A DNA stretch of 64,000 bases. It comes from Magicicada septendecula (lineage: Eukaryota; Arthropoda; Insecta; Hemiptera; Cicadidae). The notes beneath the pieces were generated by a model. It saw nothing but the letters and a program-made list of their open reading frames with translations, was not told the DNA's origin and made no database searches. The stretch covers positions 89,924,399 to 89,988,398 of the forward strand of contig CM068367.1 of NCBI GenBank assembly GCA_034769895.1. The letters are read 5' to 3'. The translations under genes and the position numbers were made by a program. Below are positions 22,663 through 32,946 of this stretch, in pieces. Position 1 is the first letter of the stretch, and the number at the start of each line of letters is the position of its first letter.

Positions 22663-25498
22663 CAACCCTCGAAAATTGTTGGCGTTTCCCACTCGCCAGA
22701 TACTGTTTCCCATGGGGGGGGGGGATAAAACTTTATTATTTAATATTTAGCATGTACCGCTACATTATTCATTAGCCCAGGTTATATTCTGATAGTCCCT
22801 TATCGAGTTGAAGATGAAAAATAATTGATTAAAAATAATCAAGCTGGACTAGGCTGAGTGTTTCCTCTTGTGGCCACTAACGTGGCGAAGTCCCGACGAG
22901 AAATACCATTTGTCTATTGCTACACCAGGGTTGAAATCTTCTAAGGGTGGTCCATTTACTGCCAGCTGCATTAGATCTCCTAATGAAGTGATGTCCAGGG
23001 AAAGTCTCTGTTTCACTTTTATCCTGTTAACGAAGCTAAATCCCTGTTCACAAGATGCTGTTGTTACTGCCATGCATGCAACGCCATAAAATACTTTCTT
23101 TAGCTCACCAAAACGCTCAGGAAACTTGTACAGAGTTTTTAATAGCTCACCCAGTCCTTTTGAAGTTATTTGCTCTTCTTTAACCATAATTTTTAATTGA
23201 AGCCATTCCAATAGCAAAACATCCTCATTTGTATCACCAGTAATAAAAACATGCGCCAATTGAAGAATCTCCTCATTGCCATATGCAGTTAAGGGTGTCA
23301 TCTTGAGGAAGGCACAAGAAATCCAGAACGTGGCACTTGGTGCCTACTACAGTCTCAAGTGTATCAAGACGGCACTTCAAGTAATGAACTGTGCTTTCGA
23401 TCAGCTTATTACGGATTGATTTGTATTCTTCCTCCCCTTGAGACGTGTTTGTGAGAACAATTCCTTGGTCGCCTTTGTATTTTGAGCAATTCAGTTTCTC
23501 TGAGTCTGAAGTGTCAGAAAGGAATTGTTTCACACTGGATCCTTCAGATGAAAGCAAGAACTGAACCATTTCCACCATTACCATAATTGACGATCGTACC
23601 TGTGAGACCAGTAACTGTTTCAACTGTAAAACTTTACAAAATGGCTCTAGTTTCCTATACAGGTCAATCAAAAAGTTTAATGTTTTTACAAACTTGTATG
23701 ATGTAAGGATTTTTAGATAGCCTTTTGCTCTAGCTGCATCCGTAGCTTCTCCTGTTGTAGCTTTCCGGTTCGTTATATCCTCAAGATGGATGACCAGAGG
23801 TACAAGATCACGCCGCAAAGCTTTCAAAGCGTCACATTTACTACATAGCCACCGTACATTGTGAATATTTCTGATTTTTACTATCTCACTTTCTAAAGTT
23901 TTCGCAGCGTTTTTAAGCTCATGGAGGCGTTTTTAGGATAGTTTGTAAAATTTGTATATGTTCTTCACAGTTTCGTCAAGCTTTTCTAGGTAAGGGATGG
24001 AATTGGCAGCATCAAGTATGGCCAATTGTAGACGATGCGCGGCGCAGTGAATGCTAATTAAATGCGGAGCTTCTTCTTTCAAACGAAGTACGAAACCTGA
24101 CTTTGAGCCAATCATAGACGACGCCCCGTCAGTTCCCACACTAACCATGTACTTTTCTCTTCTCCAATCAAGCCCTAAGTTATCCAAGAGCCCAGTAACA
24201 GCAGTGAAATACGACTCTGCCGTACCGCTCTCGAGAGGCACAAGGCCTAAAAGGTATTCTCTTATCTCCCCTTCACACACATAACGAGCATAAACAATCA
24301 CATGTTCCTCAGCACTTCGGTCCATGGAACCATCAATCAAAATACTGAAACACTGAGCATTTTTTAATTTTTGAACCACATCTTGTAACTGTTTAGCAAT
24401 AAAATTAATGAAAACTTGGCAGTTTTTATCGTTTACATATTGTTTTGTCTCCACATTTACACTTAATTTAGTTGCAAGGGCAACTTGCTTAGGGAAGTCG
24501 GTAAATGGTTTTTCATTGATGCCTATAAAATAGGCTATGTTGAATAAAGTTGTTAGATGCTCAAACATAGAAGACTCTATTTTCTTAATACATTTGGCAA
24601 GAGGAGCTTTTCCTGGTTCTGACTCTACTTCAAACCGCGTTAAATTGTCCATATGTACTAGGCTTTTACCATGAAACACAAAAGTTTCCTTTTTCATGGA
24701 ACCAGAAAATCCTGCTACCCATTTTGGGTCACTATTTTGAGGGTATTTAGTGCATATAGTACATTTTGCGTGGTCGGAATCGTAAGCTAGCCAGGGGAAG
24801 ATATCCAGCCAAGCTCTTTGAAATTTTCGTTTCCCAGAGGAACCGTGAGTAGGCCTAAGTCCACTAGAACTCGCGTTTTCTACAGTAGGCATTTCAGTTT
24901 CCCTACTAGGCCCGGCACTTACATTTCTAGCAGTAGACGTCGCACTCGCAGACTCACTAGGCGTCGTCGTACTGACAGTAGAACTTTTTTTAAAGAAATA
25001 ATTAAGTTTAATCTGTTTCATTATGAATAAAATAACACACGAAAAATAAAATACACGCTGAACACGATCTTAGAAATTGAGAATACTCTTAGTACACGAA
25101 ACAATAAATCACATGCGTAACACATCCGGTCAACTCAACAATAATTAGCAGACTGTACAACTTGGAAGGAGTGACAAAGGCTGGCGGCCGGTGGCCCGTG
25201 CAGAACGGCGTGAAATTTCCACTCCCCTCTCTCAGCAACACTATTTTGTTCGACGTGTTTTAAGATGTTTATATCCAACAGAGCAGTTTTGTTTATAAAA
25301 TTCACACGGTGACAGCTAACTGACGGCCTATGACTTCAACACGCGCCTTTACTAAAACAAAAACATGACGTGTTTTGGTTTAATAGACACGTCCTTCTTT
25401 TTTCCATTTTTCATTCTTTCTCTCCTCTTTTCTCCTTTTTTTCACAGTCAAAACCCACTCGCCACTGGCGAGTGGGCGAGTGCAATTTTCGAGGGTTG
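22663..25498 (-). mobile_element. hAT transposon with 8-bp target duplication
   Basis: Both ends read CAACCCTCGAAAATT inward (15 bp identical), and a perfect 8-bp duplication, CTTTACAG, flanks the element (22655-22662, 25499-25506). An 8-bp duplication is diagnostic of hAT. The element is 2836 bp and encodes one transposase on the minus strand. Subterminal sequence near both ends repeats CCCACTCGCC, likely transposase-binding sites (inference). Confidence 0.95.
22849..25021 (-). pseudogene. hAT transposase (TTF-type zinc finger / DUF4371 type), broken
   Basis: It starts at Met (25021). A Ser/Thr-rich N-terminus leads to a TTF-type zinc finger (WLDIFPWLAYD, then KCTICTKYP), a domain common in this hAT branch. 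RNase H-like core motifs follow: SILIDGSMD (first Asp), GTDGASSMIGSKSG (second Asp), HCAAHRLQLA (C..H), and near the C-terminus the hAT dimerisation motif CEQGFSFVNRIKVKQRLS with the catalytic Glu. Two lesions are visible: a TAA stop at 23933-23935, after which the same frame continues, and a frameshift near 23285-23310. The protein would otherwise be about 725 residues, normal for hAT. This copy cannot make a full-length transposase. Confidence 0.92.
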
Positions 25499-25595
25499 CT
25501 TTACAGTGATAACCCTGTGGGTCTCATTCAGTAGGCCCACATACTGCATACATATTCCGTATACTACGTTCAACACATGGGCCATCCACATGTAC

Positions 25596-25926
25596 TTCTT
25601 CTTCTTCTATGGCGTCATAGTTTGAAGTCGAACCTTCATAATCATCCGCCTCCATTTTTTCCTGTCCTTGGTCCATGTCCATCGTTTTATGTTAAGTAAA
25701 TTATCAGCATCCCTCATCACTGTGTCAATCCAGCGTTTCTTGGGTCTTCCAACAGGCCTTCCACCCTCGATTTGACTAAACAGTACCTTCCTTGGTATTT
25801 GGTTGCCTTCCACCCTAATGATGTGTCCTGCCCAGTGCAGTCGGATGGTGGTGGCCAGATCATTGTCTTTATACAGCCTGCATAGCTCCTCATTGTGATC
25901 CATTCTCCATATCCCATTGAGTTGGA
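25596..25926 (-). pseudogene. 5'-truncated LINE with 13-bp target duplication
   Basis: A 331-bp insertion is bounded by a perfect 13-bp duplication, CATCCACATGTAC (25583-25595 and 25927-25939). On the minus strand it encodes only the C-terminal end of a LINE reverse transcriptase: IWRMDHNEELCRLYKDND, then AGHIIRVEGNQIPRKVLFS, then GRPVGRPKKRWIDTV. It ends in a (GAAGAA)-type tail. 5' truncation, a variable-length duplication and a short-repeat tail are the marks of target-primed reverse transcription. The first three codons of the apparent open frame lie in the target duplication. The same family is present at 32656-35358. Confidence 0.92.
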
Positions 25927-25939
25927 CATCCACATGTAC

Positions 25940-26760
25940 ATGTACACCATATCAGTTTTGGCATGCTACACTGGAATGTACATTTCAAGTGCGTGATGCA
26001 TAAAAGTCAACACTGCAGACCTCTTGACTTGAGGAAAGAAAACGTTGAGTTTGAACATAGATTTTGATTTCTTTATAATTCAGTTAACTTTTCCAAATTG
26101 ACCTTGGTATGCCATTAAATAGTTTTTATTAAATATAGTAGTTTAAATTAATAACCACAACAACTGATTACACTTTACCATGAAATTGTCCAATGAGAAC
26201 TGATATGCTGAACTGAGAGGTTGGAATAGCTATGTACAATGGAAGTTCAGACCTTAAGTCTTGCCACATGGGTAGAGAACGTATTGTAGGCATCTCTCTA
26301 ATCGCCTACCGTTTATGCGTACAATCTCTGCATGTGCCCTTGGGATGAATCCTCCAAAACTATTAAAAAAGTGTCATTGTAAATGGCCCTAACATCTTAT
26401 TGGAAGATGTCATCCACTAACTTTCCAAGAATATGGCATAGCCTTTTCTACATTAAGTGTGATGTACACAATTACTATATATAAAGTATTTATTTCACTT
26501 TGTGTAATTACTCTATGATGAGTTTTCAGTAACTAATGTATCCATAGGTCTGAAATAATTGTCAGAACACTATTGACACCTGGAACTAACTATTAAAAGT
26601 CAAAAAATTACTATTCAGATCTGACTGAGGATTATTTTTAAATAATCACAAGGAGAGGAGTACAACAAGTTTTGTTCTGTTCAGATTTTTAAGTGAACTT
26701 TCTAAAAACATATTGATAGATTCCTTTGTACACTATCTAAATGGTGTACAAACAAGGAAG
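25940..26760. other. Stretch without recognisable gene
   Basis: No open frame with recognisable similarity and no clear repeats, apart from an imperfect ~35-bp sequence at 26728-26762 that recurs just right of the Tigger element. Confidence 0.4.
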
Positions 26761-26762
26761 TA

Positions 26763-29144
26763 CACTAGACTCTCGGCTATCCGACTCCCGACTATTCGAC
26801 CTCCGGCCTATCCGACCCGCTCTACTAAAAAAAAAAGTATTTTTTGAGTACGGTACGTATGCAGTATTTCCGATCCGATTAATAGCGCCTTCAAACGTCA
26901 TGTGAGCAATCCCGCCACGCGGGTGAAGGCGCTTACGCGTGAATCACCAGTTACCAATACAGTACGCCAATTGATTCATGTTGTGACAGGAAAGTTTCGT
27001 GTTCCTACTTGAGTGTGTAACAGGTGCATCAGTCAGTCTGTATCCAGAAGTCAGTCCGTGCGGTTCAGTCGTTCGTGGATTGTTAATTTGTTATAAAGTG
27101 TGTATACAGTATTGTTGGTGGCTTTTATTTTTAAGTGAAATATGGGTGACAAACGAAAGAAAGTGGTAGTAACTTTGGAAGAAAAACTGCAAGCAATAAA
27201 AAGAATGGATTCTGGTGAGTCGGTAAACAAAATTGCACTGGAGTTAGGAGTTGGAAAAACTACTGTGGGTGATTGGCGAAGAAATTGCGCAGAGATTGCA
27301 AAATGGTGTTCTAAGCAAGCAAGTGGCAGTGGCGTGAAAGTTAGAAAAACTATGCAAAAAGGAAAACATGTGGAAGTTGAAGAGGCTTTATATCTGTGGT
27401 ATGAAAATTTGAGGGGGAAAGGATTGACGGTTTCAGGCCCCTTGCTCCAAGAAAAAGCGATTCAGTTTAAAAAACAGATCGAAGGAGACGATGGTGAGTT
27501 TACTGCCAGTGACGGGTGGCTTGATCGCTGGAAGAAACGTTTTGGTGTTCGTCAGATGACGATTAGTGGAGAAGCATTGTCTGCTAATAAGGACGCTGTC
27601 CCTGACTTTAAAAAACACTTTTTTGACCTGCTTGATAAGGAAGGTATTTCCGGAGAACAAGTGTACAACTGTGATGAGACGGGTTTGAATTACCGTATGT
27701 TGCCGTCTAAAACACTAGCGTCTAAACAGGAAAAGGCCACACCAGGGTTCAAGAAGAGCAAGGACCGCGTTACAGTTTTAGCTTTTAGTAACGCAACCGG
27801 AAACCACAAGTTGAGACTGACCTTGATTGGAAAATCTCGCAAGCCTAGGGCTTTTAAAAATCTTAAAGATTTAAGTTCTTTGCCCCTGTATTATACCCAT
27901 CAAAAAAAGGCGTGGATGAATGGAGAAATTTTCAAAAATTGGTTTGAACAGGAATTTGTGCCAAAAGTTGGAAAACATTTAGCTGAAAACAATTTAACAA
28001 GGAAAGCAATCCTAGTTTTGGATAACGCTCCTTCACATCCAGCAAATGACCAATTAAAAGATGGAGACATAAAAGCTTTGTTCTTGCCTGCAAATGTTAT
28101 ATCTATATGTCAGCCAATGGATCAGGGAGTGCTCCAAGCTTTGAAAAAGAAACATCGACGTAGGCTACTAAGCTATATCATCGCGACAGTTGATAATACA
28201 GAAGTTGTGACGGCACTACAGTCAGTAGACATGCTTGACGTCATCAGATGGGTGTCCGAGGCATGGGATGAAATTCCATCTTTAACACTTGTTCGATCGT
28301 GGAAAATTTTGCTGGATCACAGAGCCAGTGATAAGTGGGAAGAGGTAGAACAGCAATGTGATGTGGAAAATGCAACTGATAACACTGTGCTTGTATCGCT
28401 GTTAGAAAAAATTCCCGGATGTGAGGAAGCTTCATTGGAAGACATCACAGAATGGTTGGCAAAGGACGAAATCGAAGAAATTGCAGACGAAGATATTGTA
28501 GCGATGGTATTAAATGAACAGCCGATTGAAGAGGAACAAGGTGATGAACCCTCCGATCGTATAACCCACTCCGAAGGCCTGAAGGCGATCGAGACGGCAG
28601 TGGAATACATTGGCCAGCAAGAAGAAGCAACACCAGCAGACATCATATGTTTACGTAAGTGGAAGGATATAGCGGCGAGGAAAGAAGCAGGTCTCAATTA
28701 CAGACTTTTTCAAACCTTAGACAATGTAAGTTTCACTTGTTCTTTCATTATACAGTACGTAGTTTTAGGTTATTATAATTTGATTTATATTAACAACTAA
28801 TTTGGTTGAAAGCTTTCGTATAAATTAAAACTCATAGTAAAACTCATTCAACTTATTGTTAACTACACATTTTGTTTCGTCCTTCAAGTAAAGGTTTTGT
28901 GAAAGATACTGTAGTTGCGAATTCTTATTTCATTTCTTTCTAATTCATTTATTACTGTACGTCATTTATAAGGACAAACTGATATGACGTACGCATCCAA
29001 ATAGCAACAAGTACATTCAACGCAATAGGGTGGTGGTCATTGACCTTACAGAGGCTGGTATGACTACGGCTCCGGTGTATCCGACTTTTTTGCTATCCGA
29101 CCCGGCCGACCGCCACATTAGGTCGGATAGTTCAGAGTCTACTG
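26763..29144 (+). mobile_element. Tigger/pogo transposon, apparently complete
   Basis: The left end reads CACTAGACTCTCGGCTATCC (26763). The reverse complement of the right end reads CAGTAGACTCTGAACTATCC (to 29144). TA flanks both sides (26761-26762, 29145-29146). CAGTAGACTC...ATCC ends and TA targets are typical of Tigger/pogo elements. Both ends and a long, uninterrupted transposase frame are present, so this 2382-bp copy has the parts of an autonomous element. Confidence 0.93.
27142..28800 (+). CDS. Tigger/pogo DDE transposase, intact open frame
   Basis: 552 codons from ATG at 27142, with no stop or frameshift. The N-terminus holds a CENP-B/psq helix-turn-helix (residues ~10-50, GESVNKIALELGVGKTTVGD), then a CENP-B-type second DNA-binding domain (~65-135, WYENLRGKGLTVSGP, FTASDGWLDRWKKRFGV). 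The DDE_1 domain carries all three acidic residues: NCDETG (D178), VLDNAPSH (D294) and CQPMDQG (D327). An acidic C-terminal tail follows. Family members bind their own terminal repeats and cut and paste the element at TA. The last ~30 residues look unlike the family and begin at AATGTAAGT, a good splice donor. The true end may therefore be spliced, or the tail is read-through. It could still be functional; expression cannot be judged from sequence. Confidence 0.92.
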   Translation: MGDKRKKVVVTLEEKLQAIKRMDSGESVNKIALELGVGKTTVGDWRRNCAEIAKWCSKQASGSGVKVRKTMQKGKHVEVEEALYLWYENLRGKGLTVSGPLLQEKAIQFKKQIEGDDGEFTASDGWLDRWKKRFGVRQMTISGEALSANKDAVPDFKKHFFDLLDKEGISGEQVYNCDETGLNYRMLPSKTLASKQEKATPGFKKSKDRVTVLAFSNATGNHKLRLTLIGKSRKPRAFKNLKDLSSLPLYYTHQKKAWMNGEIFKNWFEQEFVPKVGKHLAENNLTRKAILVLDNAPSHPANDQLKDGDIKALFLPANVISICQPMDQGVLQALKKKHRRRLLSYIIATVDNTEVVTALQSVDMLDVIRWVSEAWDEIPSLTLVRSWKILLDHRASDKWEEVEQQCDVENATDNTVLVSLLEKIPGCEEASLEDITEWLAKDEIEEIADEDIVAMVLNEQPIEEEQGDEPSDRITHSEGLKAIETAVEYIGQQEEATPADIICLRKWKDIAARKEAGLNYRLFQTLDNVSFTCSFIIQYVVLGYYNLIYINN

Positions 29145-29146
29145 TA

Positions 29147-29529
29147 CATCTAAATAGGAGCAGACAGTAAACAAGGAAGACTGTATACTCAGCACTACAC
29201 TTCAGCTGTATATTACGTCCACAGGTACAGGAATTTTGGTCAGACACGGTGGTTTCGATACGCGAACACAGTTTTACGTGCCAGTATGGAGTTTGATGCT
29301 GCACATCTAGTTTCCTCCATGTCTGAACAAAATTCCTGCATGCATTTCTATGCATCAGCCGAGTTGACTGAGAGCTGTTTCTTATGGTACTACTCAAAAA
29401 TTGAACTTGTACTTCTAGGTTAGTAGCTAAGTACCATGTTACTTATTTGCTGAAATTCTACTTTTATAAAATGACTGACACTTCAAATCTTAGTTGACAG
29501 TCCTTTCTATGGCTTGTGTAACTGCCTTT
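29147..29529. other. Short stretch without recognisable gene
   Basis: The first ~35 bp resemble the left flank of the Tigger element (AACAAGGAAG shared). The minus-strand open frame 29017-29397 begins in unique DNA and ends in the Tigger terminal repeat; I do not trust it as a gene. Confidence 0.4.
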
Positions 29530-29537
29530 CTATAGGG

Positions 29538-29988
29538 CAGCGGTTCCCAACCTTTCCAGATCCACGTACCACTTTGCTCTTCTATGTTCATTTCGAGTAC
29601 CACCAGAGCTTAAAGAAAAGTTATTTATGTTTTTACAATAAAAAACTTGATACAACAATATATACAAAAGTATATCTTATTATTCCTAGTTATGTATAAT
29701 TATTTAAATCTAATACATCGAATTTACAAAACGGGAACTGATATTTAAAATTAATTTCAGGTTGGTTCTATGCCAAAAATTTTAATTATGTATAAAGTTT
29801 TTTCAAAAGACAGTTGATAACTTTTATTACAGATTTTCTTGTTGGTACTGAAAAATAACAACATATTAAAAAGAAAATAAGTAATGTGAAACTTGTTGCT
29901 GCTTATTTAAGTAAATACTTTTGTCCTAACTAGGTCTTCTTGCGTACCACCTTGGATCCCTCCGCGTACCACCGGTTGGGAACCCCTG
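29538..29988. mobile_element. Non-autonomous hAT element (451 bp)
   Basis: The ends read CAGCGGTTCCCAACC on the left and CAGGGGTTCCCAACC on the right (reverse complement). A perfect 8-bp duplication, CTATAGGG, flanks the element (29530-29537 and 29989-29996). GTACCAC follows each end, so the subterminal regions are also inverted repeats. There is no transposase; the interior is AT-rich. It would need a hAT transposase supplied by another copy. Confidence 0.93.
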
Positions 29989-29996
29989 CTATAGGG

Positions 29997-32517
29997 AATG
30001 AATAATAAAAGTGCTGCTAAACCCCAGCTGAGTGTAATGTAGGCCTTCTGAAAGAAAAATAAGTTATCAATTGATAGTACTGCCCATGATACAACAGATC
30101 TACAAATTACAGATTAATCAGTAAGTCTATAAAAATGTTGCTACTACAAAACAATCCCACTTGTATCAATTAAGTGTGGTGTTAATCAATTATTTGTACT
30201 AGCTGTTTTCATTATCATTGCTAGATAAATGCGTAATTGGGCATATTTGTATTAATTAAAATATGCCAACTTTGACTTTGTAAGTTAAACTAGTTAGTGT
30301 GAGTTCTGTTTGCGCATATTACCAGGATTGTTGAGATGTTGCAGGCTTTTGTGCACAGGCCCAATTGTGTGTGTTTGCATAAGAATAACTAACTTCATGT
30401 CACTCACATTTTAGTGGATATCACGAGGCCAGTTTCATTTACAACAGTCAACGGTTGATGTAAAACATTTTTCTGTTTGGCAGCTTTCTTTTTATTGGGT
30501 CGTAAAATTTTTTGTCACCTTCTGATAACCAAAACACAATCACTTACCCTTTTGAAGATGCCATTCTCGCATCTCATTTGCAGTTTATTTCATCCAGCTT
30601 TTTCTTGGTCTGTTGTGTTTTCTTCTTCCTGGTGACTTCCATTGTAAAATCTATTTTGGTAGATTTTCCTTCCACTGTTCTTTATTAATAGTTGTTCCAC
30701 CTGAGACAGTTTATTCTTATGTCATTTGATATCATGTATGGAGCATTCATTATCTATCTTTTTGTGATGGTAGTGTTGTACCTGCACTTTGGTGCCAAAA
30801 GTTCTCTCTGTTGCAGTAAATTTTTTTTTCGGACATGGTTGCTACATTATGTAAGATTACTTTTTATGTAAGTATTGTATACATTGTTTGTTTGTCTTTG
30901 ATAAATGTGCTCTAAAAATGTTATATACCTTACAAACAAGTTGTTCTCTATAAGATTTGTTTCTCAAATCATTCATCAAAAGCATTTGTTTTTTTTTTAT
31001 GATGCCTATTTTGAGTATGCAGAAACAGAAAAGTAAATAATTCTTTTTCAAAAATAAATAAACAGTCATGGATTTTTTGAGTTAAAGAGTGTATAGTACT
31101 GGACATCTTTGTGAAGAATTATTTCTTCACAGTTATTTGTAGCTCTCCAAAGCTGTTTAATGCCACAGTTGCTCGTTAACTACTGTCTGACATTTTTCTC
31201 TTTCTCCTGTGTTTATTGAGAGTACGGATCTTAAGTTCATAATATACAGTATGTATGTGTATCTTGTGGACCTTTGGGATTCCTCTCTCCCTGTCCTTGG
31301 TTACTGTACACAATCTTGCAGAACGTTTGAACTCAGTAGGGAAATCTTTCAATATAACTGCACACATTCTTATTTAGTTTTAAACAAATATTTTATTACT
31401 GATTGCTTTTCAAGAACTGCTTGTGATCTTTGCAAGAAGTTTTTTTTTTAAGAATCTCTTGATTTATATTGCTTATTTCAATAAGAATAAAGCAAGCTTT
31501 GTCAAATCATGCAGAGCTTTTAGAATCGTATAGAGAAGTAATCCAATTTAAAACCACAGCTAATTTGCTTTTTTTAATTTTTGGGTAAGACAAATTTTGC
31601 AACTCATCGCCATATTTGTATTTTCTAGATTGTGTTGTTAATTTTATTTCTTTATTGTTATGATCCGAAAATTTGAAAACATCAAATTGGTTAGAAACTA
31701 AAAAATTTCAATTTGTTCCTATTTCTGTAGCCCCCCCCCTCTCTGTCTGTCTTCCTCTATCCTTTCAGCTCTCACTCACTCATTCAGACCCATGAAAATA
31801 TATTATGAGTCTGTATTGTTTTTAATAAAATAAGGCTTGTCCTAACCAGTTAAAAACCTACTACATGCAAACAAATACTACATGTCTGTTGTTAAAATGT
31901 ACATATACATTTAATTGTTATAAGCTGAATGCCTGTATAAGAAAATTCATGTTCAAGGTTGCAGAACAGAGGACGTAGCAAATGTTGAGTAGAAACATCA
32001 ATAAGTGTATATGTTAACTCAGCTGTTACTTACAAAAAATATAAATCAAGTAGTGGTATTTTCTGTATTTAACTGAATTGTGTACATAAGTGAGGCAAAA
32101 GAGTGATGAGGAGAGGGGAGGGAATTGTGTCTGTAATTCAGCTGTGGTTGTCAACAAGTTTTTAGTTCAGTAGTGTCATGAAGGCAGAGTAGTCCCAGAG
32201 GTTTCATGAAGGTATTACGTATCAAAGTGATTCAATTTTAAAAAGTTAAATGTTATGCCATATATTTTTTCCAAATTTGACGCTGCTGGCAAGTCATGAA
32301 GCGTACCTCCTGGCAGGACGTCAAAAGACGTTAAACAAAAGATGATACGATTTTTGAAACCAAAACCATTTATAGAAGTTAGTTATTTCAAATTGATGAA
32401 ATTATGGTGACAGTATTACATAAAGCAATTGATACTGTCAGTTTAGAGTTAGAAAAACAAATTTGAACAAAAACTAATAGAGCACTGCTATGCTCTTCAG
32501 TATATTTGATTAACTTG
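29997..32517. other. AT-rich stretch without recognisable gene
   Basis: Only short open frames without domains. A small perfect inverted repeat, GTGAAGAA-TTAT-TTCTTCAC, lies near 31110-31130, and a pyrimidine-rich run lies at 31728-31790. Nothing else stands out. Confidence 0.4.
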
Positions 32518-32625
32518 TAGCTCAATTTAATGTTTGAACTCCTGGATTTGTGGTGTACTGAATATATGAGTGTTCAGTTTCCTCCAGAAAAAATAATCAC
32601 ATACTATTTAGTATACTGCCGAAAC
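32518..32625. repeat. Dispersed repeat, copy 1
   Basis: Shares TTTGAACTCCTGGA, TTGTGGTG, TGAATA, TTGAG/TATGAG, TTCAG/TTCAA, GAAAAAA and ATCACATACT, in that order, with 36966-37075. The two are in the same orientation 4.4 kb apart. Family unknown; possibly part of a retroelement untranslated region. Confidence 0.55.
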
Positions 32626-32655
32626 CTTGTTTTTTAAGATAAGTGATTAGGATAA

Positions 32656-32946
32656 TTAATATTATGGCAAGATCCCAAGGAAGAGCAAAAGAGACCTTCC
32701 AGGAACTCAAAAGTGAAGCAGAAGAGATGGGATTACAGGTTAATACAGATAAAACAAAGGTTATGATAAACACTCGAAAGAAAACCAGGAAACCTGAACA
32801 GTTTGAAATTGAACCACTAAACCTGGAAATAGTTAATCAGTTTAAATATTTGTGATGTTGGATGGCAGAAGACAGTGAAGAAATAAATGAAATAAGGAAA
32901 AGGATACAGCCCGTAAATAGAGCATATGCTTCGTTGACATCTATAT
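32656..32946 (+). pseudogene. LINE reverse-transcriptase fragment, part 1
   Basis: Encodes the region just after the RT active site: ARSQGRAKETFQELKSEAEE, then GLQVNTDKTKVM, then VNQFKYL. After an in-frame TGA (32853-32855) it continues CWMAEDSEEINEIRKRIQ and NRAYASLTSI. The frame stops at the LTR insertion and resumes at 34857. Confidence 0.85.

Noticed and set aside
28317..28697. 126-codon antisense frame
   Set aside because: Antisense shadow of the Tigger transposase.
29017..29397. 126-codon minus-strand frame
   Set aside because: Its second half is the Tigger terminal repeat and the first half has no recognisable domain.
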